A stretch of DNA of 44,858 bases. It comes from Deltaproteobacteria bacterium (GTDB taxonomy: Bacteria > Desulfobacterota > Desulfobacteria > Desulfobacterales > B30-G6). Below the pieces are notes generated by a model, which did no database searches, was not told where the DNA came from, and saw only the letters and a list, made by a program, of their open reading frames with translations. Every line of letters starts with the position of its first letter. Position 1 is the stretch's first letter. A program made the translations under genes and the position numbers. Location: assembly GCA_003647375.1 (NCBI GenBank), contig QMMS01000003.1, forward strand, positions 1 through 44,858, given 5' to 3'. This document shows, piece by piece, positions 7,549-16,824 of the stretch.

Positions 7549-9594
7549 TTAGTGCTTGGAGTCACTGCGATCAAAGTGAGAAAACTGCATGGAAAATGTT
7601 CCCCTGCCCTGCGTGGCCGATCTTAATGATGTTGAATAGCCAAACATCTGAACCAGCGGGATGATGGCGCTGATCACCTGAAGACCGATTTTAGAAGCGA
7701 TCGATTCGATCTTTCCCCCGCGTGCGCTTAAATCGCCAATGACATCCCCCATAAAGGCTTCGGGAACAAACAGTTCCACCGCCATGATGGGATCAAGGAG
7801 AAATGGATCACCACTGGACAGTGCCGCCTTACAGGCCATGGAAGCGCTCACCCTGAACGCCAGCTCCGACCCAACAGACTCTTTAAAGGAACCACCGATG
7901 AGATCCACTTCCGCATCGACAACAGGATAACCCATGAGGACACCGCTTTCAAGAGACTCCAAGACGCCTGCTTCAATCGCCGGGATAAAGATATCCGGAA
8001 TTTCCTCATTCCGGAGTCTGGCGGCAAAGCTGTTTCCGGTTCCACGGGGCAGAGGGCTGATCTTCAACTTGACCTCACCAAAATGCCTCTGTCCAGCCAC
8101 GTCCTTGTCAAAAACAGCCGTACCTTCTGCTGCCTTTTCGATGGTTTCTCTGTAGACGACCTGAGGTTTCCCGACACTCACACTGGTTTTAAATTCCCGA
8201 AGCATCCGACTGATAATGATTTCCAGGTGCAGTTCACCCATGCCCGATAGAATTGTCTGGCCGGTATCCTGGTCCTCTTTGACATCCAGCGTCGGATCCT
8301 CTGCTATGAATTTTTTTAGGACCTCATCCAGTTTTTCCTGGTCCGCGTGGGTCTTGGGTTCCACCGCCACCGAAATAACCGGTTCATAAAAATCGATATT
8401 TTCCAGCAAAATGGGATTCTCTTTCGTACAAAGTGTTTCCCCTGTTGAGGAATCTTTCAAACCGACGACACCAACGATACTGCCGGCCCCGGCAGCATTG
8501 ATCCGTTCCCGCTTATTGGCATGCATCCTCAGAATCCTGCTCAGCTTTTCAGTTATCTTCCGGCTTGGATTGTAGACTTCCCCCCCGGTATTCAATTTTC
8601 CGCTGTAGACCCGGACAAACGAAAGCTTACGGCCCTCCATCATGGAAACCTTGAAGATGATTGCCGATAGCGGTTTGGAATCCAGGGCGGCACACTCCTT
8701 GTACTCACCGGTTTCCGGATCTGTTCCCTTCATGGGCGGGATGTCTGCCGGGCTGGGTAAAAAATCGACGATTGCATCAATAAGCGGTTGAATGCCTTTG
8801 TTCTTGAGCGCTGCACCGCATAATACCGGCACAATTTTCAAATCGATTGTTGCACGTCGAATAGCGCCCTTTAACATGGATTCATCGATGATTTCTTCTG
8901 AAAGATAAGCTTCCATGATATCATCATCGACTTCCGCGAGCATCTCCATCATCTTTTCGCGATGTTTTTGTGCCGCTTCCACCCATTCGGATGAGATGGG
9001 TTCAGAATCGAAGGTCTCTCCCAGTGTATCGTCATCCCATACGATCTGTTTCATCTGAATCAGGTCGATGACCCCTCGGAACTTATCTTCACTACCGATG
9101 GGAAACTGTATGATCAGTGGATTCGCCTTCAACCTTTCTCTCATCATATCAATTGTGCCGAAGTAATCGGCACCGATCCTGTCAAGTTTATTGACAAAGG
9201 CTATCTTGGGAACGAAATATTTGTCTGCCTGGCGCCAAACGGTTTCGGATTGTGGTTCGACACCACCCACGGCACAGAATACACCCACCGCACCGTCCAA
9301 CACCCGTAAAGAACGTTCAACTTCAATAGTGAAGTCGACATGCCCAGGTGTGTCGATGATACCAATTTCAAAACCTCTCCATTGGCAGGTTGTTACGGCT
9401 GACGTAATGGTAATGCCTCTTTCCTGCTCATCGGGCATCCAGTCCATGGTGGCTTCACCATCATGAACTTCACCCATTTTATGTGAGCTTCCAGTGTAGT
9501 ATAAGACCCTTTCGGTGACCGTAGTCTTGCCGGCATCGATATGGGCGATAATACCTATGTTTCGTATCTTGTCTATTTTATTGGTTTTTTTCAT
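7549..9594 (-). CDS. fusA: elongation factor G, likely a stand-alone paralog
   Basis: A 681-residue translational GTPase. G1 is AHIDAGKTT near residues 18-26, G2/G3 are RGITITSA and DTPGHVD, and G4 is NKLD; the domain IV segment (..[21 protein letters not shown]..) and domain V complete the protein. It translocates tRNA and mRNA on the ribosome or, in paralogs, helps ribosome recycling. No rpsL, rpsG or tuf genes flank it, so it is probably a second EF-G. It overlaps the upstream GerMN lipoprotein gene by 4 bases (ATGA). Confidence 0.93.
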   Translation of the reverse strand: MKKTNKIDKIRNIGIIAHIDAGKTTVTERVLYYTGSSHKMGEVHDGEATMDWMPDEQERGITITSAVTTCQWRGFEIGIIDTPGHVDFTIEVERSLRVLDGAVGVFCAVGGVEPQSETVWRQADKYFVPKIAFVNKLDRIGADYFGTIDMMRERLKANPLIIQFPIGSEDKFRGVIDLIQMKQIVWDDDTLGETFDSEPISSEWVEAAQKHREKMMEMLAEVDDDIMEAYLSEEIIDESMLKGAIRRATIDLKIVPVLCGAALKNKGIQPLIDAIVDFLPSPADIPPMKGTDPETGEYKECAALDSKPLSAIIFKVSMMEGRKLSFVRVYSGKLNTGGEVYNPSRKITEKLSRILRMHANKRERINAAGAGSIVGVVGLKDSSTGETLCTKENPILLENIDFYEPVISVAVEPKTHADQEKLDEVLKKFIAEDPTLDVKEDQDTGQTILSGMGELHLEIIISRMLREFKTSVSVGKPQVVYRETIEKAAEGTAVFDKDVAGQRHFGEVKLKISPLPRGTGNSFAARLRNEEIPDIFIPAIEAGVLESLESGVLMGYPVVDAEVDLIGGSFKESVGSELAFRVSASMACKAALSSGDPFLLDPIMAVELFVPEAFMGDVIGDLSARGGKIESIASKIGLQVISAIIPLVQMFGYSTSLRSATQGRGTFSMQFSHFDRSDSKH

Positions 9595-10160
9595 CTCACA
9601 AATAGCATGTTGGCTCGGAATGGAAAACGGAGATCCACATGTCCTGCGAGTGTTGTCTCCTCTTTTCCTTCAACCAGAATTTTCACGGTTTCAATTTCCG
9701 GAATATTTAAAATCAACGAATTCACTATGGAATAGATTGTCATCAATTCTGACTTGGCGCCCCCCGGATGGTGTTCCCGAATCTCGCGAGACAGGTCCAC
9801 GTAAGCGGTATGATTCTGCAAAATGTAGAACCCTCTCAGAAGCGTCCCCTCTGGAATCGTCCGTTCCAGAGTCTGCTTGGGTCCTTCCAGCAAGGCATTC
9901 ATAATCTGAAAACCCAACGCTTCAGGGCGGATCCGGGCTGAAAGAGATCTTTCCTCTGAAATCAAAAAAGAATTATCACTGTCTGAAAAATAGAGATGGA
10001 CAATAATTCTGTCCGGCGATTTCTCAGAATGTGCCTGATCCCCGCGTGCAACCGTTTTTGGGCTATTGGAATCCTCACAGCCCGTCCACAAAAACAGACA
10101 CAGGATACTGAGCAAACAGATCCTTGCCGAACTAACCGGTTTGTTGGCTTTCTGCACCAT
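9591..10160 (-). CDS. GerMN domain lipoprotein
   Basis: A protein of about 189 residues with a lipoprotein signal: basic n-region, hydrophobic [11 protein letters not shown], then lipobox WTGC. The mature part has the GerMN pattern: [38 protein letters not shown] and a closing VKILVEG, as found in GerM and other envelope proteins. Its precise role outside spore formers is unknown. Two upstream in-frame starts (10169 ATG, 10187 TTG) are possible; 10160 gives the most typical signal. The stop overlaps the start of the EF-G gene, which is an unusual partner. Confidence 0.75.
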   Translation of the reverse strand: MVQKANKPVSSARICLLSILCLFLWTGCEDSNSPKTVARGDQAHSEKSPDRIIVHLYFSDSDNSFLISEERSLSARIRPEALGFQIMNALLEGPKQTLERTIPEGTLLRGFYILQNHTAYVDLSREIREHHPGGAKSELMTIYSIVNSLILNIPEIETVKILVEGKEETTLAGHVDLRFPFRANMLFVR

Positions 10161-10352
10161 TTCGCCCATCCAGGGTTTCCCTATCAAAGATCTGGATTTT
10201 TATGTCAATCTGGTGCTGATGTCAATAGAAAGGCTGTTTCGTTATTTTTCTGAAAGCAACAATATGTCGCGTAGGGTGAGTTTTTTATTGAAAGTTCTTT
10301 AAAGACGTATTATAGCAGACAAGATTTTTCCTGAATCTCAAGGGGGATATGG

Positions 10353-10829
10353 ATGCAGAAACGTTACCTGTTGATGGTAGGAGTTGCCATACTTGCGATA
10401 TTCAGTTTCGGTCTGGTCATCGCCGGGGAATCCGGGGAAAGCATGTGCATTCCCATGGGTACAATTGTTATCGAACCGCCCGATCAGATTGCATCTAAAA
10501 GGGCTGCTGTCATGTTTCCCCATGCAACCCATTTCAGCTACACGTGTGGCACGTGCCATCACAAATGGGACAGAGAGACACCTGTACTTTCCTGCATGGC
10601 CACAGACTGCCATGATATAGCGACAATTCCCAAAAAGGTGGAAGGAAACAAAGCTGATCCTGAGCTATCCAGCCGATATTATAAAGCCGCATATCACAGC
10701 GCCTGTATCGGGTGCCATAAAGAAATCAAACAACAAAACAAAGCGATTGAAAATTCATACCGTTCCGTAATGACACCGGTCCAGAGCAGTGGACCCACAG
10801 GTTGCATTGATTGTCATCCCAAGGAGTAG
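10353..10829 (+). CDS. periplasmic tetraheme cytochrome c, class III-like
   Basis: A 158-residue protein with a signal peptide (hydrophobic residues 5-24). Four heme sites are visible: CGTCH at 65-69, CMATDCH (CX4CH) at 81-87, CIGCH at 118-122 and CIDCH at 151-155. The CX4CH variant and the histidines in FPHATHF are typical of class III cytochromes, which shuttle electrons between periplasmic hydrogenases or formate dehydrogenases and membrane complexes in sulfate reducers. It stands alone, divergent from the GerMN gene. A short hairpin GGCACT-GAT-AGTGCC lies about 20 bases after the stop, without a T run. Confidence 0.88.
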   Translation: MQKRYLLMVGVAILAIFSFGLVIAGESGESMCIPMGTIVIEPPDQIASKRAAVMFPHATHFSYTCGTCHHKWDRETPVLSCMATDCHDIATIPKKVEGNKADPELSSRYYKAAYHSACIGCHKEIKQQNKAIENSYRSVMTPVQSSGPTGCIDCHPKE

Positions 10830-10895
10830 ATACCCGGATCCAAAGGGCCCGGCACTGATAGTGCCCTAAAGGGACCTGCTACATTCCAGGTTGTT

Positions 10896-11062
10896 TGAAA
10901 TCCAAAATCCGAATATCGAAATTCGAAACAAATTCGAATAGTAAATGTTCAAATGATCTAAACATTGTGTACGAGCTTAAGGGCGATCTGTTTTGAACAT
11001 TCGAATTTTGGTCATTCGGTATTGTTTTGGATTTCGATATTGGTGCTTCGGATTTTTTTTAT
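10896..11062. repeat. imperfect inverted repeat, second copy of the intergenic element
   Basis: The left half contains AATCCGAATATCGAAATTCG and AACAAATTCGAA, and the right half carries the reverse complements TTCGAATTTT, TTTGGATTTCGATATTGG and CTTCGGATTT. The halves form a long imperfect stem. The right half matches 1-115. The element fills the space between the cytochrome and cfa genes and contains no gene. Confidence 0.6.
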
Positions 11063-11073
11063 TGTATCGCCTT

Positions 11074-12222
11074 TCAAACAGGATCGTGTCCGATAAAATG
11101 TTTGCGCCTGTATTGATACCCGCCTCTAATTCCCTTTTTCGAAAACACAATCTGCCACAACTGATTCCTTCGAGATCTGAAACCGGCCGCGCATGAAAGA
11201 AGGTAATAGGTCCACATACGATAAAATCTTTTATCATACCGATCTTTAACTTTCTCCCAGTTTTTTGTGAAATTATGGTGCCAGGCCATCAAGGTTTGAT
11301 CATAATATTGTCCAAGGCTATGCCAATCTTCAAGCACCAGTATTCTCTCGGAGGCCGAAGAAATTTGTTTTGCTGATGGTAGCATCGAATTCGGAAAAAT
11401 ATATTTACTAATCCATGGATCCAACGAATGTACGGAAGTGTTTCCTGCAATTGTATGCAACAAAAACAGACCGTCTGCTTTCAAGCAGCGGCGGACCACT
11501 TTCATAAATGTCTTGTAGTTTTTGGACCCCACGTGTTCGAACATACCTATCGAAACAATACGGTCAAATTTTTCCTTTAGGTCACGATAATCCCGAAGCT
11601 CAATTCTAACATTAAGCTCTTTGCAGTATTCTTTAGCGAATTTCACCTGCTCCCGAGACACGGTTATACCAAGGACCTTAACATCGTATTTTTCGGCTGC
11701 CCATTTGGCAAACCCGCCCCAGCCGCATCCGATGTCTAAAACAGTCATGCCTGGTTTTAACAACAATTTTTGGCAAATTAAATCCAGCTTGCCTTCTTGA
11801 GCATGGTCTAGTGTTGTCGCTTTTTCCCAATATCCACAAGAATAGTTCATCCCTTTATCCAGCATAATAGAAAAAAGGCGGTTGCCGATGTCATAATGCC
11901 GCTTTCCGATGATATATGCCTTTGACTTACTTTGGGCATTTATGATCTTCGCTCTTAAAATGACCGACAAAATATGCTTTTCTTTTTTTACTTGCTTGTC
12001 AATCCTTGTGCTCAGGATTTTGTCAAAAAACTGATCGAGAGCTTCACAACTCCACCAGCCGTCCATATAGCTTTCTCCCAGAGCAAGAGAACCTCCCGCC
12101 AAAACCCTGTTAAAAAATTCCGGGTTATTTACCTGTATGTCCCAGGGTCTGTTTCCGTTAATCTGAACATCCAACCGTGCTAATATTTTTTTGGCAACCT
12201 GTTTTGAACTTGTATGTTTCAT
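11074..12222 (-). CDS. cfa: cyclopropane-fatty-acyl-phospholipid synthase
   Basis: About 382 residues. It transfers a methylene group from S-adenosylmethionine to double bonds of membrane phospholipid acyl chains. The SAM site VLDIGCGWGGFAKWAAEKY is clear, with the preceding YSCGYW that is typical of Cfa and the SIGMFEHVG motif further on. The C-terminal segment (GQYYDQTLMAWHHNF, FYRMWTYYLLSCAAGFR) is the conserved Cfa end. The ATG at 12222 is chosen; an in-frame GTG at 12234 is the alternative and neither has a strong ribosome binding site. The uspA-like gene lies just upstream on the same strand. Confidence 0.92.
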   Translation of the reverse strand: MKHTSSKQVAKKILARLDVQINGNRPWDIQVNNPEFFNRVLAGGSLALGESYMDGWWSCEALDQFFDKILSTRIDKQVKKEKHILSVILRAKIINAQSKSKAYIIGKRHYDIGNRLFSIMLDKGMNYSCGYWEKATTLDHAQEGKLDLICQKLLLKPGMTVLDIGCGWGGFAKWAAEKYDVKVLGITVSREQVKFAKEYCKELNVRIELRDYRDLKEKFDRIVSIGMFEHVGSKNYKTFMKVVRRCLKADGLFLLHTIAGNTSVHSLDPWISKYIFPNSMLPSAKQISSASERILVLEDWHSLGQYYDQTLMAWHHNFTKNWEKVKDRYDKRFYRMWTYYLLSCAAGFRSRRNQLWQIVFSKKGIRGGYQYRRKHFIGHDPV

Positions 12223-12264
12223 GGGAGTCGTCACTTTCTGTGAGTTGCGGTTTTTCTCTCACCG

Positions 12265-12711
12265 TTATCTTTCAGAAGAACCGGCATCCGTATTGCGTGC
12301 ACGAAGGAGCAGGACCGGTTTTTCACTGTGACGCACGACTTTATCAGCGATACTTCCGAGAAGCCAGCGGCCGATACCGCTGCGGCCGTGGGTTGACATG
12401 GCAATCAGGTCGATATCATGGCGCCGGCAGACTTCCAGAATTTTTTCAGCTGCATCTCCGTAAGGCGCATGTGGTTCAATGTCAATATTTCTGACTGACA
12501 GCCGTTCTTCCAGCTTTTCTAAATATTCCTGTGCGCGATGAATTACCCTGACCTGACTGTCGGTTGGATCAAGGCCAGGTAGTACATTTACGCGACTAAC
12601 CATGACTAAATGCAGTCGCGCTTTCAAAAGCGCGGCAAGTTCTTCTACTTCCGGAAGGATGGCCTCTGCGAGTTTAGAACCGTCTAAAGGCACTAAAATA
12701 GATTGATACAT
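12265..12711 (-). CDS. universal stress protein, UspA family
   Basis: A 148-residue single-domain Usp protein. It begins MYQSILVPLDGS and ends with STHGRSGIGRWLLGSIADKV, the ATP-binding G-2X-G-9X-G(S/T) pattern, so it probably binds ATP. The cytoplasmic stress role is known only for the family in general. It follows the GAF-domain gene after about 12 bases and is probably cotranscribed with it; cfa lies about 40 bases further downstream, so all three may share a transcript. Confidence 0.9.
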   Translation of the reverse strand: MYQSILVPLDGSKLAEAILPEVEELAALLKARLHLVMVSRVNVLPGLDPTDSQVRVIHRAQEYLEKLEERLSVRNIDIEPHAPYGDAAEKILEVCRRHDIDLIAMSTHGRSGIGRWLLGSIADKVVRHSEKPVLLLRARNTDAGSSER

Positions 12712-12722
12712 GATACCTCCTT

Positions 12723-13340
12723 TTAAAGCCTTATTTCCTTAGGGAAGCTCTTGGGGACACCTTCGTACGGCGTTCGTCTCTTATCCTTCAATGTTTTTGG
12801 GTCCCGCATCGTTTTTAAAATGTCGATGCTGTCCTTGAGTCCCTTGTTAATCCGGCACAGTTCTATAGCCATGCCGACCATCTGAGCAACGGCTTGGATA
12901 AAACTTACATCATTCAAACTGAACTCCCAAGGATCTGCGGTGTAGACTCTCATACACCCTATCAGTGTTTCTCCGATGATGATCGGGGCCGAAAGAATCG
13001 AGGAGATGCCTTCCTTTGTCGCGGCTTCAGGGTACTGAATCCGTGGGTCCTCTGAGACGTCGAAAATGCCCACGGGTTGGCCGTCCTTAAGAGATGACGC
13101 AATCGATTCAAGGGCGCTGATGGGTCCTTTGTTTAGATACTCGTCGCTCAGCCCGTAGCTGCCGGCGAGTCTAAGTTCATCGATCCTGGTACTGAACAAA
13201 AACAAAGTGCAACCCTTTACGTTTAAAGCGTGTGTGACGCCCTCTACGGTAATCAGGACAATCTCCTCCGGGTCCCGGATCGTGGAGATAGCCTTGGTGA
13301 TGCGAATCAAGGTTTCATAATTGATGACCGGCTGTTCCAT
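12723..13340 (-). CDS. GAF domain protein
   Basis: A 205-residue cytoplasmic protein. One GAF domain covers about residues 15-165: VEGVTHALNVKGCTLFLF, then AATKEGISSILSAPIIIG and LIGCMRVYT. No kinase, cyclase or DNA-binding domain is present, so it is a stand-alone sensor or ligand-binding protein. An AGGAGG ribosome binding site lies just before the ATG. A palindrome CGGTAT-8-ATACCG (13356-13375) sits upstream of the start and could be an operator. It heads a likely GAF-usp unit next to the two-component pair. Confidence 0.8.
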   Translation of the reverse strand: MEQPVINYETLIRITKAISTIRDPEEIVLITVEGVTHALNVKGCTLFLFSTRIDELRLAGSYGLSDEYLNKGPISALESIASSLKDGQPVGIFDVSEDPRIQYPEAATKEGISSILSAPIIIGETLIGCMRVYTADPWEFSLNDVSFIQAVAQMVGMAIELCRINKGLKDSIDILKTMRDPKTLKDKRRTPYEGVPKSFPKEIRL

Positions 13341-13355
13341 GAGAACCTCCTTAAT

Positions 13356-13375
13356 CGGTATGAATATTAATACCG
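13356..13375 (-). promoter_or_regulatory. palindrome upstream of the GAF gene
   Basis: CGGTAT (13356-13361) and ATACCG (13370-13375) form a perfect 6-base inverted repeat with an 8-base spacer, about 15 bases before the GAF start. On the minus strand one arm reads TACCGAT, which fits the NarL heptamer TACYNMT, and a NarL-type regulator is encoded next door. The other arm does not fit the heptamer, so regulator identity is a guess. Confidence 0.3.
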
Positions 13376-13516
13376 ACTTTCATCGGTTTGTCCATAGGGT
13401 GGAAACCTTAATTTGTATAGGGAAAACTCCTTCAAGGGAGTTTCTCCTATTCGTCGGAGAGATGCTTGATTTGCTGATATCTTGATGAAGGGCTATTTCA
13501 TTGTGTTGTGGGTTTG

Positions 13517-14194
13517 CTATTTCCAGAGATCGGTGTCGATAAGTCCAATCTTTACAGCATAGCGTACAAGTTCGATACTGCTGTGTAGACCAAGTTTCCG
13601 CATTATATTGGAGCGATGATTTTCAGCCGTTTTTGGACTGATAAAAAGCTGGTCGGCAATTTGGTTTGCCGTCACTCCTTCAGCCAGAAGAGCCATAACC
13701 TCCTGCTCCCGAGGAGTCAATGCCTCGTAACCGGGGTTTGTCGAAAGCGCCTCCTTTGCGGGCAATCCTGCAAGCTTTTTTACCACCTGCTGGGAAACCG
13801 ATGTATCCATATAAAAATTGCCTTTTAGAACATGTTCAATTCCATTCAAAAGCGTCTCTGCGGCCGATTCTTTAACAATATAACCTATGGCGCCATGTTG
13901 AAACGCTTTGACGATATAGTCTATTTTGGAATGCATGCTGACGATCAATGTGCGGGTTTTGAGGGAGGCCTTCAGTATATCACGGATCAGATCAAGACCC
14001 CGTATGTCCGGCAGGGACAAATCCAGCAAGACCAGATCCGGCTTGAGATTTTTAACCATCTGAAGGCCCTCTCGCCCCGAGCCTGCTTCCCCAACCACTT
14101 CATACTTGGACTTTTGATTTAAAATCGTTTTAAGACCTTCGCGAAAAAGAGGATGGTCGTCAATTATTATGAGGCGTGTTTTTTGAACCGTCAT
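13517..14194 (-). CDS. NarL/FixJ family response regulator
   Basis: A 225-residue regulator. The receiver domain (about 5-120) has the acidic pair IIIDDHP, the phosphoacceptor aspartate in LVLLDLSLPD and the lysine in YIVKESA. The C-terminal LuxR-type helix-turn-helix starts at LTPREQEVMALLAEG and includes NQIADQLFISPKTAENH. It overlaps the end of the histidine kinase gene by 35 bases, so kinase and regulator form one two-component system. The target genes cannot be told; GAF, uspA and cfa genes lie just downstream. Confidence 0.92.
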   Translation of the reverse strand: MTVQKTRLIIIDDHPLFREGLKTILNQKSKYEVVGEAGSGREGLQMVKNLKPDLVLLDLSLPDIRGLDLIRDILKASLKTRTLIVSMHSKIDYIVKAFQHGAIGYIVKESAAETLLNGIEHVLKGNFYMDTSVSQQVVKKLAGLPAKEALSTNPGYEALTPREQEVMALLAEGVTANQIADQLFISPKTAENHRSNIMRKLGLHSSIELVRYAVKIGLIDTDLWK

Positions 14195-15365
14195 TTCCTT
14201 TGCCTTTCGTAAGAGGGATTTTAATAATAATTTTGGTGCCTTGCAGAGGGGCTGATTTAATCTTCATCCGACCTTGCAGCAAACCGACCCTTTCCGCCAT
14301 ACTTCGAAGGCCCATCTTCTTTTCCCCATCGAATGCAGCTTCCCGCGCCTTAACATCAAACCCTTTTCCATCGTCTTTAATGCGGAGAATGATGTTTGGG
14401 TGTGATGCAATCAGGCTTACCGACACATGGTCGGCATATGCATGTTTCCTGACATTGTTGAGTCCCTCCTGAACCAATCGGTAAAGGTTGATTCCCATTC
14501 TTTCATCGGGCTTTAAGCCACTCATTCCAGTGGGTGTAAAGTCAACACCCAGCCCTGTTTTCTCGGAAAAATCCTCACAAAGCTGGGAGATAGTCTGGAT
14601 AATACCCATTTGATTCAGACTTGGTGGGTGCAGCCCGTATGAAAGATCTCGAACAGCTCGAATGACCTGCCCGATCAGCTCGGAATTTTTAACCATCTTT
14701 TCTTTTAGCTCATGAGAAATCGCCGGCTGGTTGTCGAAAAATGTATCACAGTCTATTTTCAGGGAGGAAAGGCTTTGGGCGATGCTGTCGTGCAGTTCAT
14801 AAGAGATCATTTTCCGTTCATTTTCCTGGGCGTTTAGGAGCATTTGAGAAAGATTTCGAAGTGCCTCTTCCGAGCGCTTGCGCTCGGTTATATCCGAGAT
14901 AACACCGATCAGACCGACGGCATGGCCGCTAGTGTCTTTGAGGGTGGCCTTGTCAAAAATGACATCTCTCAGCACACCTTCGGGATTTTCTATTTTCCAC
15001 TCGTAGCGCTGTTTTCCCGGTTTTTCGAAGAGCTCTAAATCCTTTTCGTAGTACTTGTCGGCAATTTCCCTGGGCCCCATGTCGTAGACCGTCTTTCCTA
15101 CGATATCAGAACGCGACCTGCCGGTGAAGAACTCAAAAGCTTTGTTGCATCCGATATACCTGCCGCGTGTATTCTTGTAAAATACCGGATTGGAGATGGT
15201 CTCAAGCAGCGTATTCAGGAAATCCTTTTGTTCCCCCAGCGCTTCCTGGGCTCGTTTTCTTTCTTCTATTTCCCGCTTTAGTCGCTCGTTTGTTTTCAAC
15301 AATTCTGCCGTACGTTTTTCGACTTCATGGATGAATTGCGTTTTTGCTTTATCCTGATCTTCCAT
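14160..15365 (-). CDS. PAS-domain sensor histidine kinase, NarX-type (HisKA_3)
   Basis: A 401-residue kinase with no transmembrane segment, so cytoplasmic. Residues 1-45 are coiled coil. A PAS domain spans about 45-165 (FLNTLLETISNPVFYKN, NKAFEFFTGRSRSDIVGKT, ISDITERKRSEE). The HisKA_3 box has the phosphoacceptor histidine in MISYELHDSIAQSL. The ATPase domain shows LVQEGLNNVRKHA, IKDDGKGFD and GLRSMAERVGLLQG. It phosphorylates the overlapping downstream response regulator. The signal sensed by PAS is unknown; CO, redox or ligands are all possible. Confidence 0.9.
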   Translation of the reverse strand: MEDQDKAKTQFIHEVEKRTAELLKTNERLKREIEERKRAQEALGEQKDFLNTLLETISNPVFYKNTRGRYIGCNKAFEFFTGRSRSDIVGKTVYDMGPREIADKYYEKDLELFEKPGKQRYEWKIENPEGVLRDVIFDKATLKDTSGHAVGLIGVISDITERKRSEEALRNLSQMLLNAQENERKMISYELHDSIAQSLSSLKIDCDTFFDNQPAISHELKEKMVKNSELIGQVIRAVRDLSYGLHPPSLNQMGIIQTISQLCEDFSEKTGLGVDFTPTGMSGLKPDERMGINLYRLVQEGLNNVRKHAYADHVSVSLIASHPNIILRIKDDGKGFDVKAREAAFDGEKKMGLRSMAERVGLLQGRMKIKSAPLQGTKIIIKIPLTKGKGNDGSKNTPHNN

Positions 15366-15502
15366 GATACATTCTGCCTGTTGTATTCGATTTTAATGCA
15401 AATAAAGCCAATAGAATCAAAAAACTAACTGAAACTATTGACTTTATCATCTTCGGATCGTTAATCCAACCGGCTTGAACCTAGGTTGAAGAATCCTGGT
15501 CG

Positions 15503-16687
15503 CTATCCTTTCAACGAATATTTCTTCATGATGCCGTTATAGTAGGCTTTTTCCGAAATGCTTCCCCAGGTCCCGACCTCCTTCGAGAACTTTTTAAAGG
15601 ACGCGTTGACCTTTGTAGCCATGGGGCTTTTGGCTGCCTCTTCTTCGACAACCGCTTCGGCCATAGGCATCAACGCGCTGAGTACGGAATCGGGAAAAGG
15701 AACCACCGGCACCTTGTGTTTATGGATCAATGTCTGCAGAGCTGCCCCGTTGCGGGCATCGAACTGGGCAAGCACCCAGAGCTCGTTTTCCATACAAGCA
15801 GCATCGACAATGTGCTGCAGATCCTTGGGAAGCGACTCATAGGCCTTTTTATTGAAAAAATATTCCAGATAGGTCCCGGGTTCATGCCATCCCGGATAAT
15901 AGTAATATTTGGCAGCCTTGTAGAAACCAAACCGCAGGCCGTGCAACGGCCCAACCCACTCGGTGGCATCGAGAACGCCCCGCTCCAGGGACGTGAAAAT
16001 TTCCCCACCCGGAAGCAGGACAACGGTTCCGCCGGCCTTGGCGATAACTTTTCCGCCCAAGCCGGGTATTCTCATTTTTAGACCCTTAAAATCGTCGATG
16101 GAATTGATTTTTTTGTTGAACCAACCCCCCATCTGCACCCCGGTTGACCCACCCGGTCTCGGGATGAGGTTAAAGGGCGCATAGACTTCTTCCCACAACT
16201 TCAACCCATCTGCACCATGAAACCATGCCGACATCCCCTGGGCATTCAAGCCAAAGGGTACCGCCGAAAACCACTGGGTTGCCGGTTCTTTCCCAGCCCA
16301 GTAATAGGACGCGCCGCTTCCCACCTCAACCGTACCATCCGACACCGCCTGAAAGCTCTCCATGGCCGGCACCAACTCGCCGGCTGCAAATACCTGAATC
16401 TCCAGTTTCCCATCGGACAGCTCACCAATTCTTTTTGCCAGGCGTACACAACCCTCCTGAAGCACGTCCAGTCCGGGGGGCCATGTGGTGACCATTTTCC
16501 ATTTGAATTTCTTTTGGGTTAAGGTAGCCAGTTTCCCCTTATATTCTTCGACTTCACTTTTAAGTTTCTCAACCTCTGCCTGATCGCCTTTACCGCATCC
16601 CACTATGGCCGTTGACAATGCAGCACCAGCTCCAACGACCACAGCTGTACCAACACCCGCCTTTTTCAGAAAATCACGTCTTTCCAT
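15503..16687 (-). CDS. dctP: TRAP transporter solute-binding protein, DctP family, TakP-like
   Basis: A 394-residue periplasmic binding protein. It has a twin-arginine signal (MERRDFLKKAG) followed by a hydrophobic stretch and a lipobox-like IVGCGKGD, so it may be a Tat-exported lipoprotein. A coiled-coil linker (about 38-58) leads into the binding domain. The segments ATEWVGPLHGLRFGFYKAA and YYYYPGWHEPGTYLEYF resemble the TakP group that binds 2-oxoacids such as pyruvate; the ligand is an inference. The gene is about 140 bases downstream of dctM, and the two-component genes follow. Confidence 0.9.
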   Translation of the reverse strand: MERRDFLKKAGVGTAVVVGAGAALSTAIVGCGKGDQAEVEKLKSEVEEYKGKLATLTQKKFKWKMVTTWPPGLDVLQEGCVRLAKRIGELSDGKLEIQVFAAGELVPAMESFQAVSDGTVEVGSGASYYWAGKEPATQWFSAVPFGLNAQGMSAWFHGADGLKLWEEVYAPFNLIPRPGGSTGVQMGGWFNKKINSIDDFKGLKMRIPGLGGKVIAKAGGTVVLLPGGEIFTSLERGVLDATEWVGPLHGLRFGFYKAAKYYYYPGWHEPGTYLEYFFNKKAYESLPKDLQHIVDAACMENELWVLAQFDARNGAALQTLIHKHKVPVVPFPDSVLSALMPMAEAVVEEEAAKSPMATKVNASFKKFSKEVGTWGSISEKAYYNGIMKKYSLKG

Positions 16688-16824
16688 AATTCCTCCTTAA
16701 ATCAGATAAGATGAAGTTTAACCGGCACGTCTCAAACAGGTGCCGAAGATAACAGGCTATATAAGGAAAACATGGTTCTTTGCTAAGCCATGAATAAAAC
16801 TCTATTGCATTTTCGCCCCGAGTA

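Noticed and set aside
10851..10865. Terminator after the tetraheme cytochrome
   Set aside because: The hairpin GGCACT-GAT-AGTGCC has no T run after it.
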